Shown here in pieces: positions 15,316 to 24,083 of a stretch of DNA of 35,782 nt (the stretch's first letter is position 1; each line of letters opens with the position of its first letter). The notes beneath the pieces were generated by a model. The model was not told where the DNA came from and ran no database searches. It worked only from the letters and a program-made list of their open reading frames with translations. Both the position numbers and the translations under genes were made by a program. Source of the DNA: Oscillospiraceae bacterium (lineage in GTDB: Bacteria > Bacillota > Clostridia > Oscillospirales > Oscillospiraceae); contig JAEETX010000020.1 in assembly GCA_016286665.1 (NCBI GenBank), forward strand, positions 1-35,782. Reading direction: 5' to 3'.

Positions 15316-15552
15316 TTGAGTCTCTTGCCTATGACAAGATACTCTCTTGAAGAAGCCCTTGCGTATCTCCGAGACTTCTTGCGTGAGTTAAATAAGCTTA
15401 ACAGCCAGATCATCGAAATCGGAAACACGCCCGAATTGCTGGAAGAAGTACACAAAAAATACACAGCGCTTTGGCTTTTCCAGTTATACTTCTATGTCGA
15501 TAACCTTCCCCGCGTTATCGGCAGGCTGTGGCGCTGCCCTGATGAGAGGTAA
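15316..15552 (+). CDS. Hypothetical small helical protein
   Basis: 78 aa from TTG 15316, with GGAG 6 nt upstream; ATG 15331 is an alternative giving 73 aa. The sequence is mostly amphipathic helix (YSLEEALAYLRDFLRELNKL), with an aromatic segment WLFQLYFYVDNLPRVIGRLW and a polar end CPDER. No family is recognised. It is noticeably AT-richer than its neighbours and lies between the island and the reductase gene, so it may belong to an older insertion. It stands alone, and no clear promoter was found. Confidence 0.45.
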   Translation: MSLLPMTRYSLEEALAYLRDFLRELNKLNSQIIEIGNTPELLEEVHKKYTALWLFQLYFYVDNLPRVIGRLWRCPDER

Positions 15553-15610
15553 CGGCACAGCATTCGGATGATTTGATTACCCATAGCAGGCTGCGGGTGA
15601 AAGCCGGCGC

Positions 15611-15640
15611 TTGACTTCTCCACCCGTTCCGGGTTAACAT
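15611..15640 (+). promoter_or_regulatory. Promoter and structured leader of the reductase gene
   Basis: TTGACT (15611-15616), 18-bp spacer, TAACAT (15635-15640). The leader of about 170 nt before the ATG holds a possible attenuator (CTCCCGCA 15648-15655 with TGCGGGGG 15680-15687, then CGTTTT) and GC-rich hairpins around 15729-15785. No known riboswitch pattern is recognised. Confidence 0.5.
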
Positions 15641-15816
15641 GGTGATGCTCCCGCAAGGGGCGTCAGAGGACCGCGAAACTGCGGGGGCGTTTTCCGGCCG
15701 CTGCCGCGGCATCATCTTTCCCGCGCGCTGCGGCGATCGAAGCAATAAGCCGATCGCGGCAGGCTCCTCCGGACCGGGACCCGGTCCGCATTCTGAACGA
15801 AGGACGGCGATAACGC

Positions 15817-17745
15817 ATGAACACCAGGTTCCCCCATCTGTTTACTCCCCTTCGCGTGAAAAACATCCTCCTGAAAAACCGGATCATGTCCGCGCCGAAC
15901 ATGCTCTTCCACACGGTGGACGGCCGCCCCACCGAATACTATGCGCCGTATCTGGAGCACAAGGCCCGCGGCGGCGCGGCGATCGTGAACCTGGGCGAGG
16001 TTTCGGTGGGCGACGGTGGGAACCACGTTCCGGAGATGAAGAAGACCCACGACAATCTGCCGCTTTTCGCCGAGCTTTCCGCCGCGATCCACGAGCACGG
16101 GGCCCTCGCCAGCGCGGAGCTGACCCACGGCGGGATGAAGGTCAAGCCCGAATACAACAGCCGCCGGGCGATGGGCCCGGTGGAAGGGCCGACGATGCAG
16201 CCCGGCGTCACCTCAGAGGCCATGACCAGGGAGATGATGGAGGAGGTTTGCCGCCAATACGCGGACACTGCGGAATACGTGCTCCTGGCGGGCTTCGACA
16301 CCGTTCTGATGCATTTCGGCCACGGCTGGCTGCCCGCCCAGTTCCTCTCCCCCATCGTCAACACCCGCACGGATGAATTCGGCGGCAGTCTGGAAAACCG
16401 CATGCGCTTCCCCCTGATGATCCTCAAGGCCGTGCGGGACCGCGTCGGCCCCAAACAGCTCCTGATGGCCAGAATCAGCGGCTCAGAGCGCGTCGAGGGC
16501 GGCTTCACCGTGGAGGATACGATCTGCTTCCTGGAAAAGGCCCAGGAATACATCGACCTGGTGGAGGTCAGCGTGGAGGGCCTGCAGAACAACATGACGG
16601 CCACCTTCCGCCCCCTGGGGATCAACACGGACCTGTCGGAGGCGATCAAGCGCTCCGGCCGGGTGCACATCCCCGTCTACACGGTGGGCGCGGTGCTCTA
16701 TCCCGAGCAGGCGGAGGAGATCATCGCCTCCGGCAAGGCGGACGGCGTCTCCATGTCCCGCGCCCTCATCGCGGACCCCTATTTCCCCGAAAAGGCCTTT
16801 GCCGGGAAGGAAGACGACGTCACGCCCTGCATCCGCTGCCTGGGCTGCTGCGACAGCGACAATCTCACCCGCCACATGATCTGCAGCGTCAACCCGCTCA
16901 TCGGGCGGGAAGCGCGCCTCGGCTTCGGGGAGGATATCGGCAAAGCGAAGCTCCGCAAACGCGTCCTGGTGATCGGCGGCGGGCCCGCCGGAATGACCGC
17001 CGCGCTCACTGCTTACCGCCGGGGCCACGACGTGACCCTCTGGGAGAAATCCGACAGGCTGGGCGGCCTTCTGAACTTCACCGACGCCGACAGCCTCAAA
17101 CACGACCTCCGCCGCTATAAGGATTTCCTCATCGCGCAGACGGAGAAAGCCGGCGTCAAGGTCGTGCTGAACAAGACGGCCACCGCCGCGGAGGTCGCCC
17201 TGCTGGCGCCGGACGACATCGTGCTCGCCACGGGCAGCGAGCCTGTGGAGCCGCGCTTCATCCCCGGCTGGGAGAACGCCCGTCATGCCCTGGAGGTCTA
17301 CCGTGACCCCGCCTCCGTGGGAGAGAGCATCGTGATCATCGGCGGCGGTCTGGTGGGCGTCGAGACAGGGCTTCATCTGCGGAACCTGGGAAAGCAGGTC
17401 ACCGTGCTGGAGATGGAGGAGGAATACGCCCGGGACGGCGGCTTCGGCTATAAATTCGGGCTCATCTACACCGTGGAGGAAAAGCAGCTCCGGGTGATCA
17501 CCGGCGCACGCTGCCGGGAGATCCGCGGGGACGCCGTCGTCTATGAAAAGGACGGCAGGAGCGAGACCCTGGCGTGCGACTGCGTGTACTACGCCGTGGG
17601 CATGCGCAGCGAGGACAGCCTTTATGCGGAGCTCGCCCCTCTGGGCATCCGCATCAGCGCGGCGGGGGACTGCAAAAAGACGGGCAAGGTCTCCGGCGCT
17701 GTCCACAGCGGCTTCTTCGCCGCCATGGACATCGGCAGATTCTGA
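15817..17745 (+). CDS. FMN/FAD/4Fe-4S enoate reductase-type oxidoreductase (Old Yellow Enzyme family)
   Basis: 642 aa. An N-terminal OYE TIM barrel (1-335) binds FMN and has the substrate-side motif HFGHGWLPAQFLSP. An iron-sulfur motif follows (Cys338, Cys341, Cys345, Cys356). C-terminal FAD and NAD(P) folds have IGGGPAGMTAAL (about 388) and IIGGGLVGVETG (about 507). This is the layout of 2,4-dienoyl-CoA reductase FadH, BaiCD/BaiH bile-acid enzymes, trimethylamine dehydrogenase and bilirubin reductase BilR: NAD(P)H electrons pass via FAD and the cluster to FMN, which reduces an activated C=C bond. The substrate cannot be read from the sequence. AAGGA lies 12 nt before the ATG. It is a single-gene unit with its own promoter and terminator. 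Confidence 0.88.
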   Translation: MNTRFPHLFTPLRVKNILLKNRIMSAPNMLFHTVDGRPTEYYAPYLEHKARGGAAIVNLGEVSVGDGGNHVPEMKKTHDNLPLFAELSAAIHEHGALASAELTHGGMKVKPEYNSRRAMGPVEGPTMQPGVTSEAMTREMMEEVCRQYADTAEYVLLAGFDTVLMHFGHGWLPAQFLSPIVNTRTDEFGGSLENRMRFPLMILKAVRDRVGPKQLLMARISGSERVEGGFTVEDTICFLEKAQEYIDLVEVSVEGLQNNMTATFRPLGINTDLSEAIKRSGRVHIPVYTVGAVLYPEQAEEIIASGKADGVSMSRALIADPYFPEKAFAGKEDDVTPCIRCLGCCDSDNLTRHMICSVNPLIGREARLGFGEDIGKAKLRKRVLVIGGGPAGMTAALTAYRRGHDVTLWEKSDRLGGLLNFTDADSLKHDLRRYKDFLIAQTEKAGVKVVLNKTATAAEVALLAPDDIVLATGSEPVEPRFIPGWENARHALEVYRDPASVGESIVIIGGGLVGVETGLHLRNLGKQVTVLEMEEEYARDGGFGYKFGLIYTVEEKQLRVITGARCREIRGDAVVYEKDGRSETLACDCVYYAVGMRSEDSLYAELAPLGIRISAAGDCKKTGKVSGAVHSGFFAAMDIGRF

Positions 17746-17770
17746 TTGGCATACGGATCGTCACCATGAG

Positions 17771-17811
17771 AACGCTTCCCTGAAGCCGGCGGTTTCAGGG
17801 GAGCGTTCCTT
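17771..17811 (+). terminator. Terminator of the reductase gene
   Basis: Stem AACGCTTCCCTGAA (17771-17784) pairs with TTTCAGGGGAGCGTT (17792-17806), followed by CCTTT. Confidence 0.75.
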
Positions 17812-17904
17812 TCGCTTATGCCGGGTCCGTACGAATCCGGCGGGGGCCGGACTCCCGTCGGGCATCCGGTTGAAGGGCGGAAGATACCGGCGGGAACCGC
17901 TCCG

Positions 17905-17933
17905 TTGACAACGGCGGCTGCGCATGATAAGTT
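17905..17933 (+). promoter_or_regulatory. Promoter of the M16C peptidase operon
   Basis: Consensus TTGACA (17905-17910), 17-bp spacer, TAAGTT (17928-17933). The -10 is weak; TATAGC a few bases on is an alternative. Confidence 0.55.
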
Positions 17934-17985
17934 AAACTATAGCGACGATCCCGCGCAACGACTATGGAACAGGAGACGACAGCAT

Positions 17986-20874
17986 ATGAACGTGAACGAC
18001 ATCCTTCGCGGCTTTCGGGTCACGCGCATCCGCTCCTTTGCGGAGCTGGGGGGCGATCTGATCGAAATGGAGCACCTGCGCACCGGCGCGCAGCTGTGCT
18101 GGCTGACCCGGCCGGATGAAAACAAGACCTTCTCCATCGCTTTCAAGACCCTGCCGGAGGATTCCACCGGCGTCTTCCACATTCTGGAGCATTCGGTGCT
18201 CTGCGGCTCGGACAAATACCCCCTGAAGGAGCCCTTTGTGGAGCTGCTGAAAAGCTCCGTGCAGACCTTCCTCAACGCCATGACCTATCCGGACAAGACG
18301 GTCTATCCCGTCAGCACCCGGAACGACCAGGATTTCCTCAACCTGATCGACGTCTATCTGGACGCGGTGCTCCATCCGGCCATCTATCACAAGCCGGAAA
18401 TCTTCCGGCAGGAGGGCTGGCGCTACGAGGGCGAGGGCGAAGCGCCGGGATATCAGGGCGTGGTGTTCAACGAGATGAAGGGCTCCATGTCCTCCCCCAC
18501 CACCGTTCTGCTCCACGAGCTGTGCCGCCTGCTTTTCCCGGACAACTGCTACCGCTTCAATTCCGGCGGCGACCCCGCCTTCATCCCGGACCTGAGCTAT
18601 GAGCAGTTCCTTGCCAACCACCGGAAATACTACCACCCCTCCAATTCCCGCATCTCCCTGGTGGGCAGCGTGGACCTGGACGCGGTGCTGGCAAAGATCG
18701 ACGGCTTCCTCGCCGGCTTCGACCGGCTGGAAGCGGATTTCACCATCCCCATGCAGGCCCCCGTGGCCGCCGTGACCGAGGTGGTGCCCTATGAGATCGG
18801 CGAGGAGGAGAGCACGGAAAACCGGACCATCATCTGCTCCGGCGGCGTCCTGGGCGATTACGGCGACCAGCTGAGGAATTTCACCGCCGCCGTGCTGACG
18901 GACTATCTCACCGGAGACAACGAAGCCCCCCTGAAGCGCGCCGTCATCGACAAGGGACTGGCCCAGGATTTCCTTCTCACCCTGGAAGACGGCATCCAGC
19001 AGCCGGGGCTGCTCTGGATGGCGATGAACACGGAAAAGGAAGCTCTGGAGCCTCTCAGGCAGACGGTGCGGGAGACCCTGACCGCGCTGGCGGAGGAAGG
19101 GCTGGACCGGGAGCGGCTCCGCGCCTGCTTCCACCGCTTCGCCTTTGACAAGCGGGACCGGGAATCCGGCGGAGAACCCCGCAGCCTGCTGGAGGCCATC
19201 ACCCTGCTGGACACCTGGCTCTACGGCGGCGACCCGGCGGAAGCCCTCACCGTGGAAAAAACCCTCAAGGAGCTGGAGGATAAGCTGGAGGACGGCTGGT
19301 TCGAGACCTTCCTCCGGGAATTCTTCCTGGACAACCCCCATCTGGTCACCGTGGTGATGGTCCCCTCCAAGGAGCTGGCCGCCCAGCGGCGGGAAAAGGA
19401 AGCCGCCCGGCTGCGGAAGGAAAGCGAAGCCTGGACGGAGGCGGACAAGGCCCGGCTGAAGGCCGAAGCGGAAGCCCTGAAGGTCTGGCAGCAGACCCCC
19501 GACAGCGAGGAAGCCCTGAAAACCATCCCCATGCTGAAGCTCAGCGACCTCAGCGAGAAGCCGGAACGGCTGCAGATGGAGGAAACGGTCTTCCGGGGCA
19601 TCCCGGCGCTGCGGCATACGGTGGGAAGCCCCATTGCCTTCTTCCGCGCCCACTTCCTGGCGACCGACCTCACCCTGGAGGAGCTGCCCGCCCTGACGGT
19701 GATGTGCCGCGTGCTGGGCAGCATGGGCACGGCCGGGCACAGCCGCGCCGCCCTGCCCCTGGCGATCAAGAACACCCTGGGCCGGCTGAGCTTCAACGCC
19801 TCCGTGCTCTCCGGCTCCGATCCCGGACACTGCCGGGTGATCGTCAGCGCTTCCGCCGCCAGCCTCAGAGAGCAGGCCGTCGAGGGCGCGGGGCTGCTGG
19901 GCGAGATCCTCACCGAAACGGCGTGGGAGGATGTTGCCCTCGTCACGGATATCCTGCAGCAGCTCTCCGTGGCGGCGAAGATGACCCTGGCGAGCAACGG
20001 CATCAACTATGCCATCACCCGCGTCGTCAGCTATCAGACCGCCCACGGCGCGGCAGCGGAATACCTGGGCGGCGTCACCTTCCTCCAGTGGCTGGAAAAG
20101 ACCCTGGCGGGGGGCGAGGAAGCCCTGAAAGCCCTGCTGGCCGAGATGGGCCGCCTGGCGAAGAAGCTTTTCACCCGGGAGCGGCTGACCCTCTCCGGCT
20201 CGGAGGCCTTTGACGAAGCCGCGCTGGAAGCCCTGGCGGGCGCTTTCCTTTCCGACGGGGTCACCCCCCCGGCGGAAAGCGCCTATCCCCTGCCCGGCAT
20301 CCGGCGGGAGGGCATCGTGATCCCGGCGCAGGTGGGCTTTGCCGTCATGGGCAGCAGCCTCTACCTCCACGGCAGGAAGCTCAGCGGTGTCTTCCCCGTT
20401 CTGGCGAATATCCTCAATTATATGTACCTCTGGAATGAGATCCGGGTGCAGGGCGGCGCTTACGGCTGCGGCTTCGTCAGCCGGGAAAGCGGCGATATCG
20501 CCTTCTACACCTACCGGGACCCCCAGCCCGGCCGCAGCCTGGGCGTCATTGCCGCCGCGCCGGAATTCCTGAAGCAGTTCTGCGCCTCCGCGCCGGACCT
20601 CACCGGCGTCATCCTCAGCTCCGTCTCCGCCCTGGACCCCCTGCGCAACTCCTCGGAGAAGATGGACGCCGCCGAAAACCGCCGCTTCCTGGGCCTCACC
20701 CAGGAAGAGATCGACCGTCGCTATCACGACCTCATCCACACCACGCCGGAGGACCTGCTGGCCCTCTGCGGCGCCCTGGAGGACATCGCGGCGGACAACG
20801 CCGTCTGCGTGGCGGCGGGCAAGGACCTGCTGACGGCCTGCGGCGACGCTCTGGACACGCTGGTGACCGTTTGA
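17986..20874 (+). CDS. M16C zinc metallopeptidase (presequence-protease family)
   Basis: 962 aa. The inverted zinc motif HILEH (His65, Glu68, His69) and the distal ligand Glu163 in VVFNEMKGSMSSP are intact. The family (PreP/Cym1-like, M16C) forms a closed chamber from two halves that degrades short unstructured peptides. The second, inactive half is present, with the family's late region around LNYMYLWNEIRVQGGAYG. There is no signal peptide, so it is cytoplasmic. Start ATG 17986 is chosen for the AGGAG at 17971-17975; the frame is open further upstream but lacks a ribosome site and overlaps the promoter. A flavodoxin-like gene follows after 16 bp and is probably co-transcribed. Confidence 0.93.
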   Translation: MNVNDILRGFRVTRIRSFAELGGDLIEMEHLRTGAQLCWLTRPDENKTFSIAFKTLPEDSTGVFHILEHSVLCGSDKYPLKEPFVELLKSSVQTFLNAMTYPDKTVYPVSTRNDQDFLNLIDVYLDAVLHPAIYHKPEIFRQEGWRYEGEGEAPGYQGVVFNEMKGSMSSPTTVLLHELCRLLFPDNCYRFNSGGDPAFIPDLSYEQFLANHRKYYHPSNSRISLVGSVDLDAVLAKIDGFLAGFDRLEADFTIPMQAPVAAVTEVVPYEIGEEESTENRTIICSGGVLGDYGDQLRNFTAAVLTDYLTGDNEAPLKRAVIDKGLAQDFLLTLEDGIQQPGLLWMAMNTEKEALEPLRQTVRETLTALAEEGLDRERLRACFHRFAFDKRDRESGGEPRSLLEAITLLDTWLYGGDPAEALTVEKTLKELEDKLEDGWFETFLREFFLDNPHLVTVVMVPSKELAAQRREKEAARLRKESEAWTEADKARLKAEAEALKVWQQTPDSEEALKTIPMLKLSDLSEKPERLQMEETVFRGIPALRHTVGSPIAFFRAHFLATDLTLEELPALTVMCRVLGSMGTAGHSRAALPLAIKNTLGRLSFNASVLSGSDPGHCRVIVSASAASLREQAVEGAGLLGEILTETAWEDVALVTDILQQLSVAAKMTLASNGINYAITRVVSYQTAHGAAAEYLGGVTFLQWLEKTLAGGEEALKALLAEMGRLAKKLFTRERLTLSGSEAFDEAALEALAGAFLSDGVTPPAESAYPLPGIRREGIVIPAQVGFAVMGSSLYLHGRKLSGVFPVLANILNYMYLWNEIRVQGGAYGCGFVSRESGDIAFYTYRDPQPGRSLGVIAAAPEFLKQFCASAPDLTGVILSSVSALDPLRNSSEKMDAAENRRFLGLTQEEIDRRYHDLIHTTPEDLLALCGALEDIAADNAVCVAAGKDLLTACGDALDTLVTV

Positions 20875-20890
20875 TTCCGGGAGGGAAACC

Positions 20891-21460
20891 ATGAAAAACG
20901 TCATCGTACTCTGGTCCAGCCCCAACACGGACGGGCTTACCGCTGCCGCCAAGGACGCGGTGACGGCGGGCCTCCGCGCAGGAAACGCCGACGCGCGGGC
21001 CGTGCAGCTGAACCGCCTGCATATGGAGCACTGCCGCGCCTGCGGCGACGGCTGGGGCAGCTGCCGTACGAAGGGGCGCTGCATCCTGGAGGATGATTTC
21101 CAGTCCCTTTACGACGACCTGGCCGGGGCGGACGGCATCGTCTTTATCACCGCCGTATATTTCCACGACCTGACGGAGAGCTTCAAGGCTTTCCTGGACC
21201 GGCTTCGCCGCTGCGACGCCTTCACCGCCCGGCGTCTTACGGACAAGCGCTGCCTGCTCGTCGCCTGCGCCGGGGGCACCGGCCAGGGCACCAGCGAATG
21301 CCTTGCCCGGCTGGAATACACCATGAAGCACATGAATATGCGCGCCTACGACCGCCTGCCGGTGAACCGCTTCAACCGGGAATATATGCTGCCGGCCCTG
21401 GAGGAAGCCGGGAAAGCCTATGCCCAAAGGCTGGAAACAGGCTTCGACATGTACTACTGA
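20891..21460 (+). CDS. Flavodoxin-fold NAD(P)H-dependent FMN reductase
   Basis: 189 aa. It begins with the FMN phosphate-binding pattern WSSPNTDGLTAAAKDA (about 8-23), followed by CRACGDGWGSCRTKGRC (48-64) and the beta-strand GIVFITAVYFHDLTESFKAFLDR (family pattern P/F-x-Y-x-x-x-x-x-x-x-KAFLDR). This is the NADPH-dependent FMN reductase / iron-sulfur flavoprotein family. The cysteines at 48, 51, 58 and 64 resemble the compact cluster motif of iron-sulfur flavoproteins, so a cluster is possible. GGGAGGG precedes the ATG. It lies 16 bp after the M16C peptidase gene and shares its terminator. The physiological electron acceptor is unknown. Confidence 0.85.
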   Translation: MKNVIVLWSSPNTDGLTAAAKDAVTAGLRAGNADARAVQLNRLHMEHCRACGDGWGSCRTKGRCILEDDFQSLYDDLAGADGIVFITAVYFHDLTESFKAFLDRLRRCDAFTARRLTDKRCLLVACAGGTGQGTSECLARLEYTMKHMNMRAYDRLPVNRFNREYMLPALEEAGKAYAQRLETGFDMYY

Positions 21461-21465
21461 AAGAA

Positions 21466-21500
21466 ACGCCGCGGAGCGCCGATGCGCTCCGCGGTGTTCT
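21466..21500. terminator. Bidirectional terminator
   Basis: A 14-bp stem (ACGCCGCGGAGCGC / GCGCTCCGCGGTGT) with a 4-nt loop, between two convergent genes. TCTGTTC follows on the plus strand and TTTCTTTC on the minus strand. Confidence 0.82.
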
Positions 21501-21514
21501 GTTCATGGGGTGCT

Positions 21515-22126
21515 TTATGTATGCTGTCTCTCGATCTCGCCGCCGTTTTCCAGGGTCTTTCCCTCCAGCAGCAGCAGCTTTTCCGCCAGCAGCCGGGCAA
21601 AGCCGGCCATCACGGCGCTCATCTCGATCAGGTCCTCCGTCCGCTCCGCGGAAATCTCGCTGTTCCCGTCCCCATGCAGAAGGATCGGCCCCGCCATGGC
21701 CCGCACCTGCTCGATAAAACACCTGGCGGCGATGCCGTGCCGCCGGGCAAAGGCGGTGTAGGTTTCCCGGAGCTCCTCCCTGCTCAGGCTCACGGGGATC
21801 AGCTGTGTGATCATGCTCAGGCTCATGCTCTGCTTGAGGGACAGGATGATCAGGAGGCAGGCGATATGCTCCCGGTAATAGCGCTTCTTCAGCGGCTCCG
21901 GCATCACCTTGGTCCGCACATAGTTGTTGATGGTGGCGGCGGTGATGAACTGCTCCTCCTTCAGCTCCGGGGGCAGATAATCCAGATATTGCCGCAGCAA
22001 ATCGGTCAGCTGGTTCATATACAGGCCGAAATCCGGGATATCCTCCCAGGCAGGCAGGCGGAATTCCTTCAGGTATTTTTCCCAGCGGCGCAGCTTCCCG
22101 GCCACCAGTTCATTGCAGTATGCCAT
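21515..22126 (-). CDS. DUF1836 protein
   Basis: 203 aa from ATG 22126, placed by the promoter at 22150-22178 and an upstream purine-rich GAGAGGAAGCGAGG. The central region (LPAWEDIPDFGLYMNQLTDL, then ITAATINNYVRTKVMPEPLKKRYYREHIACLLII) is the DUF1836 signature. The TINNYVR..P.P.KKRY part resembles the DNA-binding half of MerR-type helix-turn-helix proteins, so a transcriptional role is plausible but unproven. The C-terminal half is helical with no known motif. It is transcribed alone toward the shared terminator. Confidence 0.82.
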   Translation of the reverse strand: MAYCNELVAGKLRRWEKYLKEFRLPAWEDIPDFGLYMNQLTDLLRQYLDYLPPELKEEQFITAATINNYVRTKVMPEPLKKRYYREHIACLLIILSLKQSMSLSMITQLIPVSLSREELRETYTAFARRHGIAARCFIEQVRAMAGPILLHGDGNSEISAERTEDLIEMSAVMAGFARLLAEKLLLLEGKTLENGGEIERQHT

Positions 22127-22149
22127 ATCCTCGCTTCCTCTCTCCCCAC

Positions 22150-22178
22150 AGTATAGCACTGCTTTTAATATTCCACAA
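22150..22178 (-). promoter_or_regulatory. Promoter of the DUF1836 gene
   Basis: Minus strand: TTGTGG (22173-22178), 17-bp spacer, extended -10 TGCTATACT with TATACT at 22150-22155. It lies 24 bp before the ATG. Confidence 0.68.
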
Positions 22179-22265
22179 GAGGAAGCGGGGCTTTTTTCAC
22201 ATCTATGCGGCAACGGAAGCGGCGATTTCTGATATACCCTATTAGATATCGCCGCCCCGGCGGCG

Positions 22266-22949
22266 TCATTCCCCGCGCAGAAGCGCCGCCTTCTCCGGGT
22301 CGTAGGGCGCCCGGCGGATGACGCATTTGAGATTGGTGCAATAGCTGCAATTCTGATAGTCCTGCTCCGTCTCGAACAGGAGGCCGGAGGAGCTGGCCAG
22401 GGGCGACATGAAATGATTCTCCCCCAGCACCGCCCCGGTGTCCCCCGTCACGTCCCCCAGGAGGCGGAACACCTTGTCCTGCTCCGCCAGGGGCCACTCC
22501 GGCAGGCTGCCGGGATTCAGCACCGCGGTCTTTCCCAGGCGATAGCGCTCAGTGAGCGCCGCCGTCATCTTCGCGGTCACCGCGTTCAGGCCGCCGATGC
22601 AGAAGGCCAGCAGGGCCCGGCGCAGCTCGTCGTCCCCCTCGTAGTCCACCTCCGCGATCTCCGGGCCGCAGGTAGCCACATAGGCAAAGGCCCGGTGCAG
22701 CTTCCCCAGCTGACCGTCCAGCACGACGCTGGACATGGCTTCCCCGCCCACGGCGGTCACATGCCCTTCTTCGTCGTGTTTCACCTCCACGCAGGCGGCC
22801 ACGGCCCGGGGCCGGACCACGGCGCGGCAGCGCTCCAGCAGCCTTGCCACCGCCGGGCTGTCCACGTCCCCGTGGTAGAATCTCCCGTCCCGCAGCATAT
22901 CCAGGGTGGGCAGATAATCGGTTTCCGTAAATACGAAGCGTTCCTGCAT
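22266..22949 (-). CDS. MetH activation-domain-like protein (corrinoid reactivation)
   Basis: 227 aa; ATG 22949 with AAGGAGG 10 nt upstream. Motifs include FAYVATCGPEI (about 92-102), NPGSLPEWPLAEQ, the MSPLASSSGLLF loop equivalent to the SAM-binding stretch of methionine synthase activation domains, and a C-terminal cysteine set CSYCTNLKCVIRRAPYDP. Stand-alone proteins of this type occur in Clostridia near corrinoid methyltransferase genes. They are thought to help return oxidised cobalamin to the active state; the extra CxxC..C suggests a metal or FeS site. The UroD/MtaA-like gene 1.9 kb away fits this role. No corrinoid-binding protein is in the window. Confidence 0.72.
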   Translation of the reverse strand: MQERFVFTETDYLPTLDMLRDGRFYHGDVDSPAVARLLERCRAVVRPRAVAACVEVKHDEEGHVTAVGGEAMSSVVLDGQLGKLHRAFAYVATCGPEIAEVDYEGDDELRRALLAFCIGGLNAVTAKMTAALTERYRLGKTAVLNPGSLPEWPLAEQDKVFRLLGDVTGDTGAVLGENHFMSPLASSSGLLFETEQDYQNCSYCTNLKCVIRRAPYDPEKAALLRGE

Positions 22950-22979
22950 TCCGGACGCGCCTCCTTTCTTTTCCTGTGC

Positions 22980-23008
22980 AGGATAGCACTTTTTTCGGTT
23001 TCGGGCAA
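22980..23008 (-). promoter_or_regulatory. Promoter of the activation-domain gene
   Basis: Minus strand: TTGCCC (23003-23008), 17-bp spacer, extended -10 TGCTATCCT with TATCCT at 22980-22985. It is divergent from the MerR promoter. Confidence 0.6.
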
Positions 23009-23048
23009 GAAATTCCATGAAAGCGGCAGGATTTCCGCAAAAAGAGTA

Positions 23049-23079
23049 TTGACTATCCCCTTGGGGGATATGTTACGTT
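23049..23079 (+). promoter_or_regulatory. MerR-type promoter/operator
   Basis: TTGACT (23049-23054) and TACGTT (23074-23079) are 19 bp apart. The spacer holds a perfect dyad TATCCCC-TTG-GGGGATA (23054-23070). A 19-bp spacer with a central dyad is the hallmark of promoters that MerR proteins twist into activity, so autoregulation by the downstream gene is likely. Confidence 0.8.
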
Positions 23080-23112
23080 GTGTGCAGCGAACAAAAAAGC
23101 GAGGTGAGCGAA

Positions 23113-23883
23113 ATGCGCATCAAGGAAGCCGCCCGGAAGACCGGGCTGACGGAAAAGACCATCCGCTACTACGAAAGCCGGGGGCTGGTGCAGCCGGACA
23201 CGGAGGAGCGCAACGGCCGGACCTGGCGGGACTACACGGAGAAGCACGTCGCCCTGCTGGAGGCGGTAGCCACCCTGCGCAAGGCCCAGTTTCATGTGGA
23301 GGAGATCGACGCCATCCTGTCCGACCCCGGCGCCATCCCGGAGGTGCTGGACAAGGTGGGAAACCGGGTGGAGGAAGCCTACGAGACCCTGGGCAGACTG
23401 CGGAGCGAGCTGAAACGCGAAAGCGTGCTGCGCGCGCCCGACGCGCTGACCCTGGCGGAGGAGCTGAAGGAGACGGTGAAGCCTCTCTCCCTGCCGCCCC
23501 AGGACCTGAAATTCAACTTCAAGGCCCAGGACCGCATCCTGGCGGAGGAACGCTCCCGGGTGAACGGCGCGCCGGCGGGGGCCTTCCGCTTCGGCTGGGT
23601 GCAGATCTACCGGGGCCAGGATGTGGAGAAATTCCGCCAGATCCAGCAGCAGCTGGCCACCTTCGGCGTCCAGCACCGGGCCTCCAGCTTCACCAAGGGG
23701 AACCGGCTGGCCGCCCAGGGCATGATGAACGCCGCAAACCCCGCCTACACCCAGCGCTCCATGGTGTCCCCCGCCGGTATCCAGGCAAAAGCGCTGAGCG
23801 ATGCGAGCATGGACAGCTATGTCATCGAGGTCCGCAAGCGGGACGCGGAAAAGGCAAGGACGGCGCTGCGCAGCGCCGGATGA
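23113..23883 (+). CDS. MerR-family transcriptional regulator
   Basis: 256 aa from ATG 23113, with GAGGTGAG just upstream; an ATG 11 codons earlier is less likely. An N-terminal winged helix (1-70) has MRIKEAARKTGLTEKTIRYYESRGLV, then a dimerisation helix (about 75-125). The C-terminal half (about 130-256) is larger than in metal-sensing MerR proteins and has no cysteine metal site, so a drug, small-molecule or stress ligand is more likely than a metal. Its promoter has the classic 19-bp spacer. The divergently transcribed gene encodes the MetH-activation-like protein, which may be a co-regulated target. Confidence 0.88.
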   Translation: MRIKEAARKTGLTEKTIRYYESRGLVQPDTEERNGRTWRDYTEKHVALLEAVATLRKAQFHVEEIDAILSDPGAIPEVLDKVGNRVEEAYETLGRLRSELKRESVLRAPDALTLAEELKETVKPLSLPPQDLKFNFKAQDRILAEERSRVNGAPAGAFRFGWVQIYRGQDVEKFRQIQQQLATFGVQHRASSFTKGNRLAAQGMMNAANPAYTQRSMVSPAGIQAKALSDASMDSYVIEVRKRDAEKARTALRSAG

Positions 23884-23904
23884 ATCCGCAGAAAACAGAG
23901 AAAG

Positions 23905-23938
23905 ACCGGGCGATGCAGGCTGCACCGCCCGGTTTCCT
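23905..23938 (+). terminator. Terminator of the MerR gene
   Basis: Stem ACCGGGCG/CGCCCGGT (23905-23912, 23926-23933) with an inner GCAG/CTGC pairing, followed by TTCCTT. The 150 bp beyond it, up to the next stop codon, show no gene. Confidence 0.65.
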
Positions 23939-24083
23939 TACGGACGCTTCCCGCCGCCGTCCGGGGGCTCCCCGCCCTCTTGCCGGTCTTCGCGGCGGTC
24001 TTTCTCTATCTGACTCGCTCCGACGCGGCCCGTGGGCGGCGGCTGCGGGCGTCCGGGACTTAGTATGCGCACCGCGCGCGGAA

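Noticed and set aside
15817-17745. Naming the reductase as bilirubin reductase, BaiCD or FadH
   Set aside because: The layout fits all three. Substrate-specific residues cannot be decided without alignment, and the usual partner genes are absent.
17962-21084. 1040-codon open frame on the minus strand
   Set aside because: Shadow of the M16C peptidase gene; no recognisable domains, no ribosome site.
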